From NCBI RefSeq assembly GCF_000701345.1, contig NZ_JNIJ01000027.1, positions 1-64,000 on the forward strand: DNA of 64,000 bases. Direction: 5' to 3'. Source of the stretch: Bradyrhizobium sp. URHD0069. GTDB taxonomy: Bacteria; Pseudomonadota; Alphaproteobacteria; Rhizobiales; Xanthobacteraceae. How positions within the stretch are numbered: position 1 is the stretch's first letter; each line of letters begins with the position of its first letter. This document shows positions 6,523-14,953 of this stretch, piece after piece. Both the position numbers and the translations under genes were made by a program. The notes below the pieces were generated by a model, which worked only from the letters and a program-made list of their open reading frames with translations, was not told where the DNA came from and did not search any database.

Positions 6523-7203
6523 ATGTCCTTATTCGTCGCCTACTACAGAGTGTCCACGGAGCGCCAGGGAAAGTCCGGCCTTGGTCTTGCTGCGCAAAAA
6601 TGGAGGATCAAGGAATTTTTGACACCCGTGGACCAGTTGATCGGCGAGTTCTGCGACGTTCAATCAGGGAGAGACGATTCCCGCGTTGAACTTCAGCGGG
6701 CCATCCAGATGGCTAAGCGCGAAGACGCAAGAATTGTGATTGCGCGCCTTGACCGCTTCTCCCGGCGGGTCAGTTTCATTGCCAATATACTGGAGCAGGG
6801 TATCGGCCTAGTCTGCGCTGAAATGCCCAACGCGACAGACTTCCAGCTGCACATCTTCGCTGCGCTCGCCCAGGAAGAGCGCCGGCTGATTTCCGAACGG
6901 ACGAAGGCAGCTTTGGCTGAGGCGAAACGACGAGGCGTAATTCTTGGCGCAAACGGACAAAATTTGGCCGCAAAGAATCGCAAGGCAGCCGACGAATTCG
7001 CAGCTATGCTCAGGACGAAATTGGATGCGGATTTAATGCGGCGATCTTGTAGCGAGATCGCGAGACATTTAAACGATGCGGGGATCATGACGGTTACAGG
7101 TAGAAGATTCTATCCTCAGACGGTCAAGAACTACCTGAAGCGACTCCACGCTATTTCTCCATCTCCTACAAAAGGCAACCTCTTGCCGGGGACGACAAGC
7201 TAG
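6523..7203 (+). CDS. Small serine recombinase (resolvase/invertase family)
   Basis: 226 residues from the ATG at 6523 (MSLFVAYYRVSTERQGKSGL). Catalytic Ser11 sits in YRVSTERQ. The downstream arginine block RLDRFSRR and the E-helix region (ALAQEERRLISERTKAAL) are typical. The C-terminus from about residue 150 includes a recombinase-type helix-turn-helix (SEIARHLNDAGIMTVTGRRF). It resolves or inverts DNA between short sites; no partner sites were identified. A decayed copy of its 3' part lies at 9699-9910 in the same orientation, so the segment between may have been acquired or duplicated as a unit. Confidence 0.85.
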   Translation: MSLFVAYYRVSTERQGKSGLGLAAQKWRIKEFLTPVDQLIGEFCDVQSGRDDSRVELQRAIQMAKREDARIVIARLDRFSRRVSFIANILEQGIGLVCAEMPNATDFQLHIFAALAQEERRLISERTKAALAEAKRRGVILGANGQNLAAKNRKAADEFAAMLRTKLDADLMRRSCSEIARHLNDAGIMTVTGRRFYPQTVKNYLKRLHAISPSPTKGNLLPGTTS

Positions 7204-7228
7204 TCCCCAATCCCATTCTGGCGGTTGA

Positions 7229-7924
7229 TTATGTGTTGGGCCAATATTTATAGCGCTGGGGAAATAAATTGATTTCCTTGACAGCGCCGTCCACCAACCT
7301 TGCCATTGGTCCTTTTCGCAGTCCCCATCGATGAACAACCAACCAGGCGTAAGCATCCGCCAGCTGTATCAAACGAGAGTAGTGTGACTTGCAAAAGTGC
7401 ACTGTGTCGACCACCGTCTTAATCTCAATTCCGTGGGCCCAAGGCGTTCCCTTAGCTCGATATTGAGAGAAGTCTCTCACCATGTTTCGCGCCTGCTCGT
7501 CGTCTTGATCTCCTATTAATACGCACGGCTTATCCCACACGCACATCTGCACACGCTCTACAAAATGCGCGAACGCAAATTCTGGCGCCTGATCCTGGTT
7601 GAAGATTTTCGACGTATTGATCGCTGCATAGACTTTGCTGATGTAGACGTTATCCCCGATGATCTTTGCAAGCTTGCCTAGGATCTCTGCCCGCTCAGCC
7701 ATTGTCTTACCGCTGAAGTTACCACGACCTCGATAGATGTGATCGGCATGAAATTCAGTAGCCAGGGTTAGTTCTCGCGTTCCGAAGAGCTCATGAGAAA
7801 GCGCGGTCAATTGACCTTCTATCAGTCCAATCTGATCCATCGGAATAATCAAGCCGGCGACGAGGTAGTTGTCTCGCCCCTGAGGTCTATCTGCTTTGAC
7901 CTCGTCGAAATAGCCAACGTACAT
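7229..7924 (-). CDS. DUF3800 domain-containing protein
   Basis: 231 residues. It begins MYVGYFDEVKADRPQGRDNY, which carries the Y-x-D-E opening of DUF3800, and later shows VLIGDQDDEQARNMV and a QLADAYAW near the C-terminus, as the family does. DUF3800 is considered an RNase H-like fold with acidic residues that could bind metal and is common on mobile elements and near defence genes; no activity is firmly known to me. It is convergent with the serine recombinase, with a 25-nt gap, and lies 63 nt downstream of the membrane protein gene on the same strand. Confidence 0.8.
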   Translation of the reverse strand: MYVGYFDEVKADRPQGRDNYLVAGLIIPMDQIGLIEGQLTALSHELFGTRELTLATEFHADHIYRGRGNFSGKTMAERAEILGKLAKIIGDNVYISKVYAAINTSKIFNQDQAPEFAFAHFVERVQMCVWDKPCVLIGDQDDEQARNMVRDFSQYRAKGTPWAHGIEIKTVVDTVHFCKSHYSRLIQLADAYAWLVVHRWGLRKGPMARLVDGAVKEINLFPQRYKYWPNT

Positions 7925-7987
7925 TTCAGAATTTCCTGGATAGAGTGGAGCTACCAGAGAAAAACAATTGGGGCTCGACGAGAGCTC

Positions 7988-8563
7988 TCAGGACGGTCTC
8001 ATTGCCAGTCGCCCTTGAGCCGTTTTCAGAACCTCCAACAGCAGGCGGCTCTGTGCAATAAGCTCAAATGTCTCACCCGGCGTCAAACTTTCCTGGGCTG
8101 CGTGTGTAGCGGACTTTGTAGCCTTTCGCAGACGTTGAAATAGCGAGACTACACTCTCCGAAATAAGATCCCGTCCTTTGAGATATCCAAGGACTTCATT
8201 GAGATTCCGATGTGGCTTGTTGTCGGGTAATTGAGACCGTATCACTAACAGAAGCGCTTCGACTTCCTTAAATGACTGCAGCACAGCCATGGCTGGAGAA
8301 GCACGTGCCAGCTCAACCGTCGCATGGTCCAGCTGAGTAGCGCTGCTCGGTAAGGCACTCTGTTCGGATTGAACGATCTCCGCTTCGTCACGGGCCTTAT
8401 CAATTTGATCCGCAAGCTCCAGTTGGAGGCTCCCTGCACCAATCTTTTTGAACCGCGCGAAGAGGATACGAATTTGATTCCGAAAAACGACAATCATTAT
8501 CACTGCGACCACCGGCCACGCTAACGAGGTCGTCATACTCGCGACAAACGCTTTCCAATCCAT
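7988..8563 (-). CDS. Unknown single-pass membrane protein with helical cytoplasmic part
   Basis: 191 residues, not recognised. One hydrophobic helix lies at about residues 12-28 (SLAWPVVAVIMIVVF), with positive residues just after it (RNQIRILFARFKK), suggesting the C-terminal part is cytoplasmic. The remainder is polar and helical, with a charged possible coiled coil (LADQIDKARDEAEIVQSEQ) and a long Leu-rich C-terminal section. The same strand continues into the DUF3800 gene 63 nt downstream, so the two may form an operon. A membrane-anchored partner for an island-encoded effector is conceivable but not shown. Confidence 0.6.
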   Translation of the reverse strand: MDWKAFVASMTTSLAWPVVAVIMIVVFRNQIRILFARFKKIGAGSLQLELADQIDKARDEAEIVQSEQSALPSSATQLDHATVELARASPAMAVLQSFKEVEALLLVIRSQLPDNKPHRNLNEVLGYLKGRDLISESVVSLFQRLRKATKSATHAAQESLTPGETFELIAQSRLLLEVLKTAQGRLAMRPS

Positions 8564-8776
8564 CTAGATTTCCTTGGATGTTCAATTTGCTCTTAGTGAT
8601 CGCTGCTCGATCTGATGAAGGTAAAAATCCTATGCACCCGGAAACCTATAGTCGATCGCTATATCTTCACCGTCATGCGCGGACACTAATTCGCCCGACG
8701 CGGCTATTGAGCCTGATCGCTTGCAGTGGAAATGGGACGATCAATGTTCCATAACCAAAATGCACGAACCGCGACG

Positions 8777-9616
8777 TTATGCGGATTCAGCCACGGGCTC
8801 ATCTTCAAATTTTGGTTCGATCGTAACCATGCTTGTCAGAAGCATGGCGTTATAGCTCGTCCCGTCACTGCCGGCATGGACACGGCGATGGCAATTCGGA
8901 CATAGCGCAATCACAAACGCTGGATCGTCAGGTCCACCGTCGCTCACGCGTCGGATGTGATGAGGTTCGAGGTAAGGCGAACCGTCCTTCCGGAAGAAAG
9001 GGGCCGCAGTCTTGCACCCTTCGCAACATCCTTTTGCGCGCCCTAGGACATATGCCCTGACGTCTTCACTGCGCAGATAAACGTTCCGAAACCCAGCAAC
9101 CCGCTCCGGTGGAAATATCCCTGCTGCCGAGTAAGCCCGTCGCCGAAGTTCGTCTAAGTTTGTCGCGGGTACGTCGTCTTCGGTTGACTCCACGGTCTCC
9201 ACAATGGCTGACAACGGTCGAAGTTCAAAAACAATTGCATCGCGTTCGTTACCGTGACTATCCGGTGCCCGCTCGATGTGATGGGTTTCATATACCATCT
9301 CATCCTCGAAAATTAGGCCCTCGCGTGCCTTGCGAAATAGAAGTAGGCTCTTGCCCTCAGCCGAATGGGTGGCGACCGCTTTGTTGCCTTTCTGCAATGA
9401 CATGTTGCCAGTTTGACCTTCGCCGAAATACTCAAACACCCCATCGGGCCTCTGTCGGTCCGCATAGCCGTGCGAGAGTCCCTCTTCGCCGGTAATGATG
9501 AGGACGAGTGGATACTGCTTGGGCGTGATGATCCCGCCCTGTTGTTGACCCTCAAATCGGTTGTGAATGTCGGCCCGTCGATTGTAGACGCGACCTCTCT
9601 CGAATCCCCAGCTCAT
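8777..9616 (-). CDS. HNH endonuclease with ScoMcrA-like SRA domain, probable type IV restriction
   Basis: 279 residues. Residues 1-140 (GRVYNRRADIHNRFEGQQQG, then GEGQTGNMSLQKGNKAV and a LLLF strand) match the modified-base-recognising SRA-like domain found in ScoMcrA and related McrA proteins. Residues 190-248 are an HNH nuclease: C198xxC201, PHHI at 218-221, then CPNCHRRVH with the second CxxC. ScoMcrA cuts DNA carrying 5-methylcytosine or phosphorothioate. The domain order here is SRA-HNH, and I see no separate sulfur-binding domain. The expected role is restriction of modified phage or foreign DNA. It stands alone on the minus strand, 213 nt upstream of the membrane protein gene. Confidence 0.8.
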   Translation of the reverse strand: MSWGFERGRVYNRRADIHNRFEGQQQGGIITPKQYPLVLIITGEEGLSHGYADRQRPDGVFEYFGEGQTGNMSLQKGNKAVATHSAEGKSLLLFRKAREGLIFEDEMVYETHHIERAPDSHGNERDAIVFELRPLSAIVETVESTEDDVPATNLDELRRRAYSAAGIFPPERVAGFRNVYLRSEDVRAYVLGRAKGCCEGCKTAAPFFRKDGSPYLEPHHIRRVSDGGPDDPAFVIALCPNCHRRVHAGSDGTSYNAMLLTSMVTIEPKFEDEPVAESA

Positions 9617-9698
9617 TGGCGCCCCCAGTTCCCACAGGTCGCCAATCTGCTAGCGGATGACCGTTTTGTCGAGAGACAGATCAAAAAATCATGAACGG

Positions 9699-9910
9699 AA
9701 ATTCTCGCCCAAATGTAAGGTGTTTAGCCCCAGCAAAAATCGCGGAGCTGCCAACGAGTCTACAGCATCACTCAGAACGAAGTTGGATGCGGATTTGACG
9801 CGTCGATCTTACAAGCGAGATTGCGAGACATTAAGCGATGCGGGAATTTGCGACAGCGACGGGCAGGAAGTTCTACCGCAGACGGTCAAAACATCATCTC
9901 CAGTTTGGAG
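9699..9910 (+). pseudogene. Decayed 3' fragment of a small serine recombinase
   Basis: The nucleotide sequence aligns with 6940-7160 of the intact recombinase. Shared blocks include attct-cgc at the start, then aggacgaa-ttggatgcgg (LRTKLDADL), the cgatctt block, gcgatgcggg and cagacggtcaa (QTVK). Frameshifts and stops break it: ASLRTKLDADLTRRS and LPQTVKT are still readable, but SEIARHLNDAG has become CETLSDAG. No start region remains. Together with the intact copy it brackets 7204-9698. Confidence 0.8.
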
Positions 9911-10030
9911 TGCTATAGCCTCACAAGCGCTCACGCACGGTGCGCTCCATTAACCATTTCCTAACAATCGCGACGAAGCGCAACCTAAAGGTGATAAACG
10001 TGGGAGAATTGCAATAATTGATGATTAGCC

Positions 10031-10687
10031 ATGCCCTATATCGACCGCGTCAAACCGATCGTCGACCAAACTATTTCGACCTTGGCATCGGCCCGCTTTG
10101 TCGTCGATCCCATCGCGGGCGAGAAATATTCTCGACTGACTAGCATCATCAGTTCGGCGTACAAGCGGCACGGAACGATTCTCGAGTTTGCCCTGCGAGA
10201 AAGCCTTCGTGAGAGCAATCGACATCGCGTCTGGAGGGAGGACACCTTCAGGGTTTCCCGTGCAGCAGATCAGATAATTGGTCAGCAAACGGCAGCAGCA
10301 TACGATTCAACGCTCCTTCCGTATGGCGAGAGCACTCGCACGCTGCAAATCGATATGATGGTATTTGATAGTGCTGACCAGACACTGCGTGCATACGAGA
10401 TCAAGCGCGGAAACGGGCAGTTTGATGCCGGAAAGATTCGGTCCATAAAGCGAGACTTGATCGTGACGCAGATGCTGCTCAAGAGCTACGGCGCAACGGC
10501 CAACGTTGCGGCCGAAAAGGCTGAGGCGCGTATCATTTTCTATTATGGCCGGCGATCGATACCCAGGCCTTATTCCCTCATTGGATCGGAGCTTAACGAA
10601 CACTTCGGCTTTCCGGTCTACGATCTGGTTGAAGAGGCAAATGCATACTTCAAGGTCCAACTGTACGATTTGCTAGCTCGTATCTAG
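10031..10687 (+). CDS. Putative PD-(D/E)XK nuclease
   Basis: 218 residues, no named family recognised. A PD-(D/E)XK core can be read: Glu52 in a helix (TILEFALRESL), Asp108 in LQIDMMVFD, and E123-x-K125 in LRAYEIKRGN, followed by helical and strand segments ending in IIFYYGRRS. This is the usual layout of type II restriction enzymes and related nucleases. The gene ends 18 nt before an adenine methyltransferase gene on the same strand, which supports a restriction-modification reading. Cleavage or specificity cannot be predicted. It could instead be a nuclease-like protein of unknown role carried with a phage-type methylase. Confidence 0.6.
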   Translation: MPYIDRVKPIVDQTISTLASARFVVDPIAGEKYSRLTSIISSAYKRHGTILEFALRESLRESNRHRVWREDTFRVSRAADQIIGQQTAAAYDSTLLPYGESTRTLQIDMMVFDSADQTLRAYEIKRGNGQFDAGKIRSIKRDLIVTQMLLKSYGATANVAAEKAEARIIFYYGRRSIPRPYSLIGSELNEHFGFPVYDLVEEANAYFKVQLYDLLARI

Positions 10688-10705
10688 CGCGCGCGAGGAA
10701 TTCAG

Positions 10706-11383
10706 ATGCAAAATCGCTCACATGCAGTGATGGCTCAGCGCATCGAGGCTCCGGATAGTCCGGATGATTTCCCCACGCCGCCTTGGGCGACGCGTGGCTT
10801 TATGGAGCATGTTATTCCTGAGTGCGGACCTTTCTCAGAGATGAGTTGCCTAGAACCGGCCTGCGGAGCTGGGCACATGGCTAAAGTACTGAAAGAGTAT
10901 TTCGGTGAAGTTCGGGCTTCCGATGCCTTCCAGTACGGGTACGGTGCAGTCCGCAATTATCTTGACGTTCCTTACGAAGCAAACGCGGTCGACTGGGTCA
11001 TCACTAATCCGCCCTTTCGATTAGCTGAAGATTTCGTTCAGCGATCGTTGTTGGTTGCGAGGCGAGGCGTAGCCATTCTGGCACGCACAGTTTTCATCGA
11101 AAGCGTCGGCCGATATCGCAACATCTTTGAGAAGAATCCCCCCACCAAATTTGCTCAGTACACCGAGCGCGTTCCGATGTTGCGCGGTAGACTCGATCGG
11201 AAGGCTTCGACGGCGACGGGTTACGCTTGGTTGGTCTGGGAAAAAACTGCGGCCAGCTCGACTCGTCTCATGTGGGTGCCTCCGTGCCGTAAGGCTTTGG
11301 AGCGCGATAACGACTATCTCACCTCTGCTTTACCCACCCCACCCGGCAGGATCTCCACTGGGAAAATTTCACGCAAAAAGTGA
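10706..11383 (+). CDS. DNA N6-adenine methyltransferase
   Basis: 225 residues. It has a class I methyltransferase core with motif I LEPACGAGHM (49-58), an acidic SAM-contact region (VRASDAF), and the catalytic motif IV NPPF (101-104) typical of N6-adenine or N4-cytosine DNA methylases. The opening DDFPTPPWATR is characteristic of a phage- and island-borne adenine methylase group. It follows the PD-(D/E)XK candidate by 18 nt and probably shares its transcript. It may protect the host site against that nuclease or may be an orphan anti-restriction methylase. No large target-recognition domain is visible. Confidence 0.78.
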   Translation: MQNRSHAVMAQRIEAPDSPDDFPTPPWATRGFMEHVIPECGPFSEMSCLEPACGAGHMAKVLKEYFGEVRASDAFQYGYGAVRNYLDVPYEANAVDWVITNPPFRLAEDFVQRSLLVARRGVAILARTVFIESVGRYRNIFEKNPPTKFAQYTERVPMLRGRLDRKASTATGYAWLVWEKTAASSTRLMWVPPCRKALERDNDYLTSALPTPPGRISTGKISRKK

Positions 11384-11429
11384 CCCGTTTGGGATTCTTT
11401 ATATCCCGAATATTTAGCTTGGACCGCCA

Positions 11430-13154
11430 TCAATACCCGTCTTCTGCTTCGGCGTCGGCGGGCAATGCGATGATTCGCCCATCATCGGTGACCAGCTCGA
11501 ATTCACCACCCTTTCCGCTGACTTTTTGCGTGAACCTCAAAGGATTCTTCGGGTCAACGAACAGCTTCATGCCACTGCCGTCGCGGAACATGACTTCGAA
11601 GTGCTGCTCGTCATCGATGTTTTCAGCCACGGTGAGTCTCAACTCTTTGATTAAGGACTGAAGACGTGATGCGATCATCGACCGGATCTTGTAGACGTCA
11701 CCGCCGTTATGTGCGCGAACCTTCTCGATCAGGGCACTCATGTGCCCCTGGTTCGTGTAGTAGCCGAGCGAAGTTGTTTCCAGCGCGGCCAGTTCGGTCT
11801 GCATATCCGCCTTGTTGGCTTTGACGCTCGATAGCGCGCTCTCAGCGTCTGCAAATTTCCTCGCCAAAAATTCACTGGTTTGACCGCCCTCCTTCAGAAC
11901 GGAATACGTCTGTTCCATTTCCGCTTGGAGCATTTTCTCCCGACCAGCCAACGTATCTAACTGGCGAGTGAGATCGTTGCGCTTGCTGTTGTGCTGTTCG
12001 ACAGACACGATCGATGCGAGATCAAGCCTCTCGACAAACGACAGAAACATTGTCTCGAAGTGGTCGTACCGCCAGCGTGCCACGACATAGCAGCCGTGTT
12101 TGCGGATCGCGTTCGAACATACAAGGTAGGACTGGCCCTTCGGCGGCACTCCCTTGTTTTCGTACTGCATAGGCGAGCCGCAGTTGTCACAAACAGCAAG
12201 CTTCGAAAACAGGTTAGAGAACCTCTTACCCTTCGCTCCGCCGCTTCCCTTGCGATCGGCGGTTCCCGTCGTCCGGCGCTCCAGGCGACCCCGCTGAGCC
12301 GCGTAAAACTTGTCGTCATCGATGATTCGGGGGAAATAGCCCTTGATCGGATCTCCTTCCGGCTTGCGTTTCCCATTGATCATTCGGCTTGGCTGAAACT
12401 CGCCAATCACCGATTTGCTTCCGATGATTTTGTTGACTGTGGACGTCTGCCATCCGGCTTTTCCGCTAAAGGTTTGGATGCCCTCGTCGTTCAATCGCCG
12501 CACGATTGAAAACGCACCAAGACCGGCTACCGCTTCCTCGAACATGCGTCGAACGATCCGAGCGCGGTCCTCAACAATCCCAAACCCTTGCCGATTATCG
12601 AGCAACCGCAGCCAGCTCGGGCACCGGGCGGTCAGCTTTTTCGTGCCAGCTGTGTCGCGCTTGTTTTTCCAAGCCTTGGCTACTCGATCACTTTTGCGGG
12701 CCGATTCTTCGTTCGCCCTGCTCATCTTGGCGATCGAAATAATCAGGTCTTCGAAGCTGATTTTTCCGCTGAATACTCGCTCGTCATCCAGGGTGACCAG
12801 CTTCAGGCCGCTATTGACGATGTCCATAAACGGTTGAAGAGCAACAATTGGCTCCTGGCGGCTCATACGGTCGAACGATTCGACCAGGAGATACGATCCC
12901 TTCTCGATCTGCCCGTCCCGAACCGCCGTCAGGAACTGCCCGAACTTGCCTGATGCGATATTTTTCCCGGCATAGGCGGAGACACCGATGTCGTGGAGAT
13001 CGATGTCCTCGACCAGCTCTAAGCCATGGGTTTCGGCGTATTTCTTGGAAGCCTCACGCTGACGACGGAGGCTATCGCCCCTCGACTGGAGTTCGTTGGA
13101 CATCCGGACGTAGGAGTAGGCCTTTGGCCGAGCGGAAGGGGGCGGGTTAACCAT
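11430..13154 (-). CDS. Large serine recombinase, integrase of the island
   Basis: 574 residues with the domain order of large serine integrases. The catalytic N-domain (1-150) has Ser19 in YSYVRMSNELQSRGDS and the ESFDRMSR arginine block. The recombinase domain (about 165-290) includes FSIVRRLNDEGIQTFSG. A zinc ribbon follows, with VCDNCGSPM and a second Cys pair (YLVCSNAIRKHGC), and then a coiled-coil segment (about 385-470). Its start codon at 13154 lies about 30 bp from the comM breakpoint, the usual place for an integrase beside its attachment site. It should catalyse directional integration of the island; excision would need a directionality factor, which I did not recognise. Confidence 0.9.
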   Translation of the reverse strand: MVNPPPSARPKAYSYVRMSNELQSRGDSLRRQREASKKYAETHGLELVEDIDLHDIGVSAYAGKNIASGKFGQFLTAVRDGQIEKGSYLLVESFDRMSRQEPIVALQPFMDIVNSGLKLVTLDDERVFSGKISFEDLIISIAKMSRANEESARKSDRVAKAWKNKRDTAGTKKLTARCPSWLRLLDNRQGFGIVEDRARIVRRMFEEAVAGLGAFSIVRRLNDEGIQTFSGKAGWQTSTVNKIIGSKSVIGEFQPSRMINGKRKPEGDPIKGYFPRIIDDDKFYAAQRGRLERRTTGTADRKGSGGAKGKRFSNLFSKLAVCDNCGSPMQYENKGVPPKGQSYLVCSNAIRKHGCYVVARWRYDHFETMFLSFVERLDLASIVSVEQHNSKRNDLTRQLDTLAGREKMLQAEMEQTYSVLKEGGQTSEFLARKFADAESALSSVKANKADMQTELAALETTSLGYYTNQGHMSALIEKVRAHNGGDVYKIRSMIASRLQSLIKELRLTVAENIDDEQHFEVMFRDGSGMKLFVDPKNPLRFTQKVSGKGGEFELVTDDGRIIALPADAEAEDGY

Positions 13155-13187
13155 CCGGAATTAGTACAGAATTTTTCGTTAATTGTC
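13155..13187. other. Right attachment junction of the island in comM
   Basis: Between the integrase start (13154) and the first codons clearly belonging to comM (HHILMIG from 13188). Upstream of about 13187 the comM frame reads antisense integrase sequence; downstream it matches comM without a break. The exact crossover dinucleotide needs the left junction, which is outside the window. Confidence 0.7.
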
Positions 13188-14096
13188 CACCATATCCTGA
13201 TGATCGGCTCTCCCGGCGCGGGCAAGTCGATGCTGGCGGCGCGGTTGCCCTCGATCCTGCCGCCGCTGTCGCCGTCCGAATTGCTCGAAGTCTCGATGAT
13301 CGCGTCGGTGGCCGGCGAAATCGAGGGCGGTGCGCTCACGGCGCGACGACCGTTCCGCGCCCCGCATCATTCCGCCAGCATGGCCGCACTGACCGGCGGC
13401 GGCATGCGGGCGAAACCCGGCGAAATCTCGCTGGCGCATCAGGGCGTGCTGTTTCTCGACGAGTTGCCGGAGTTCGACCCGAGGGTACTGGATTCGCTGC
13501 GCCAGCCGCTCGAAAACGGCGAGGTCGCGGTGTCGCGCGCCAATCATCGCGTCACCTATCCCGCGCGCTTCATGCTGGTCGCGGCGATGAACCCCTGCCG
13601 CTGCGGCCACGCCTATGAGCCCGGCTATTCCTGCAAGCGCGGACGGATCGACCGCTGCACCGCCGACTATCAGGCGCGCATCTCAGGCCCCTTGATGGAT
13701 CGCATTGACTTGAGGATCGAGGTGCCGGCGGTGACCGCCGCGGATCTGATCCTGCCGCCGCCGGCGGAAGGATCGGCGGAAGTCGCCGGGCGCGTCGCCG
13801 CTGCGCGCGACGTCCAGCTGGCGCGCTACACGGCGGCCGGATTGCCGCATATCCGCACCAATGCGGAGGCGCCGGCGTCGGTGCTGGAAACCGTCGCGCA
13901 ACCGGATGCGCAGGGCCAGAAGCTGCTGCGCGACGCCGCCGAGACCATGCGGCTGTCGGCGCGCGGCTATCATCGCGTGCTGCGCGTCGCCCGGACGCTC
14001 GCCGATCTCGATGGCTCGGACAAGATCGGCCGGCTGCATCTCGCCGAAGCCTTGTCCTATCGCGCGCTGGCCGAAGATCTCAGGCGCGCCGCTTAG
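13188..14096 (+). pseudogene. comM: comM (Mg-chelatase-like AAA+ helicase), 3' part cut by island insertion
   Basis: About 302 C-terminal residues of a protein that is normally about 510. Remaining features are Walker A (IGSPGAGKSMLAARLPS), RRPFRAPHHSAS, Walker B (GVLFLDELPEF), the MNPCRCG motif with further cysteines, and the C-terminal ARGYHRVLRVARTLADL segment. ComM is a hexameric helicase that extends branch migration during natural transformation. The first 200 or so residues (the Lon-protease-like N-domain) are missing because the island starts just before the P-loop. The remnant has no usable start codon or ribosome site of its own, so loss of function is likely. Confidence 0.88.
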
Positions 14097-14306
14097 AGCG
14101 TTTCAGTTACGTCCAAATCATGATCGCGCGCTTGTCGCGGCCGCGTGGTTCGAGACGCGCGGCGTCGTGCGCTCCTTGTATTAGCCAGACTACATCGCGA
14201 TGCTTCGCGCCTCGGCCACGTCAACCAGCCGGTAACGAGTTTTGTTTAGACTCTGCCAACCATAAGCCCCGCGTCTTCACGAGGCTTATCGTCGAACGAG
14301 TGTGTG

Positions 14307-14774
14307 ATGTTGCGTTTCAAGATTCTGGTATCAGTTGTTCCATTGCTTGTTGCCGGTGTGATCGCGCGCGGCGAGTTGTTGCCCGGCCCGCATCCCTGCA
14401 TCGCAATCGCCGAGACATCGGTCCAGCTCGCGTTAGTGCCCTGGCAGGCCCAGCTTCACGTCAGCTTCACCGACGATCCGGCAACCGCAACCGTGCGGGT
14501 CCAGATGGCAGATAGTGCCGACACGGCGGACTTTGTGGTCGTCGACGATGTCGATAGTCGCGAGGCCGGCGCCTGCGAAGCCAATGCGGCGACGCGGCTG
14601 GTGGCGATCTCGGCAAACCCCTCGGCGTCAGCGCCGGTCATCTATCTCTCGAATGACGGCCCCGCCGATTACCGGATCTTTGTCAGATCAAAGACATTTA
14701 CCGAGCGCGAAGCCGCCGCCCTGATCGTCGGCGCCGGCGGCGGACACCGCCGCCTGGAGGCCGCATCGCTCTGA
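14307..14774 (+). CDS. Unknown secreted protein
   Basis: 155 residues from the ATG at 14307 (a GTG sits one codon before). The N-terminus MLRFKILVSVVPLLVAGVIARG is a clear Sec signal peptide, so the product is likely periplasmic. The rest holds two cysteines (PHPCIAIAE and REAGACEAN), compatible with a disulfide, and a VRVQMADSADTADFVVVDD strand region. I do not recognise the family. It stands alone between the comM remnant and the hybrid kinase gene. Confidence 0.6.
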   Translation: MLRFKILVSVVPLLVAGVIARGELLPGPHPCIAIAETSVQLALVPWQAQLHVSFTDDPATATVRVQMADSADTADFVVVDDVDSREAGACEANAATRLVAISANPSASAPVIYLSNDGPADYRIFVRSKTFTEREAAALIVGAGGGHRRLEAASL

Positions 14775-14953
14775 ACCCGGCGTCTTAACGTTTTATCAAC
14801 CCTGTTCTCATCTGCCCGAGCAACGCTGTTCGGCCTCAAGCACTTTGCAAGGTCGCCACCGCATCGTCGCATCAAGCACACGGCGCGCGCCGGAGCAGTC
14901 TCGAATGTCGGCCACGCAAACCAATCACAAGGCAATCTCAGGGTAGTTTCGCG

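Noticed and set aside
13026..13187. In-frame upstream extension of the comM remnant starting at 13026
   Set aside because: These codons are antisense to the integrase N-terminus and do not resemble the ComM N-domain.
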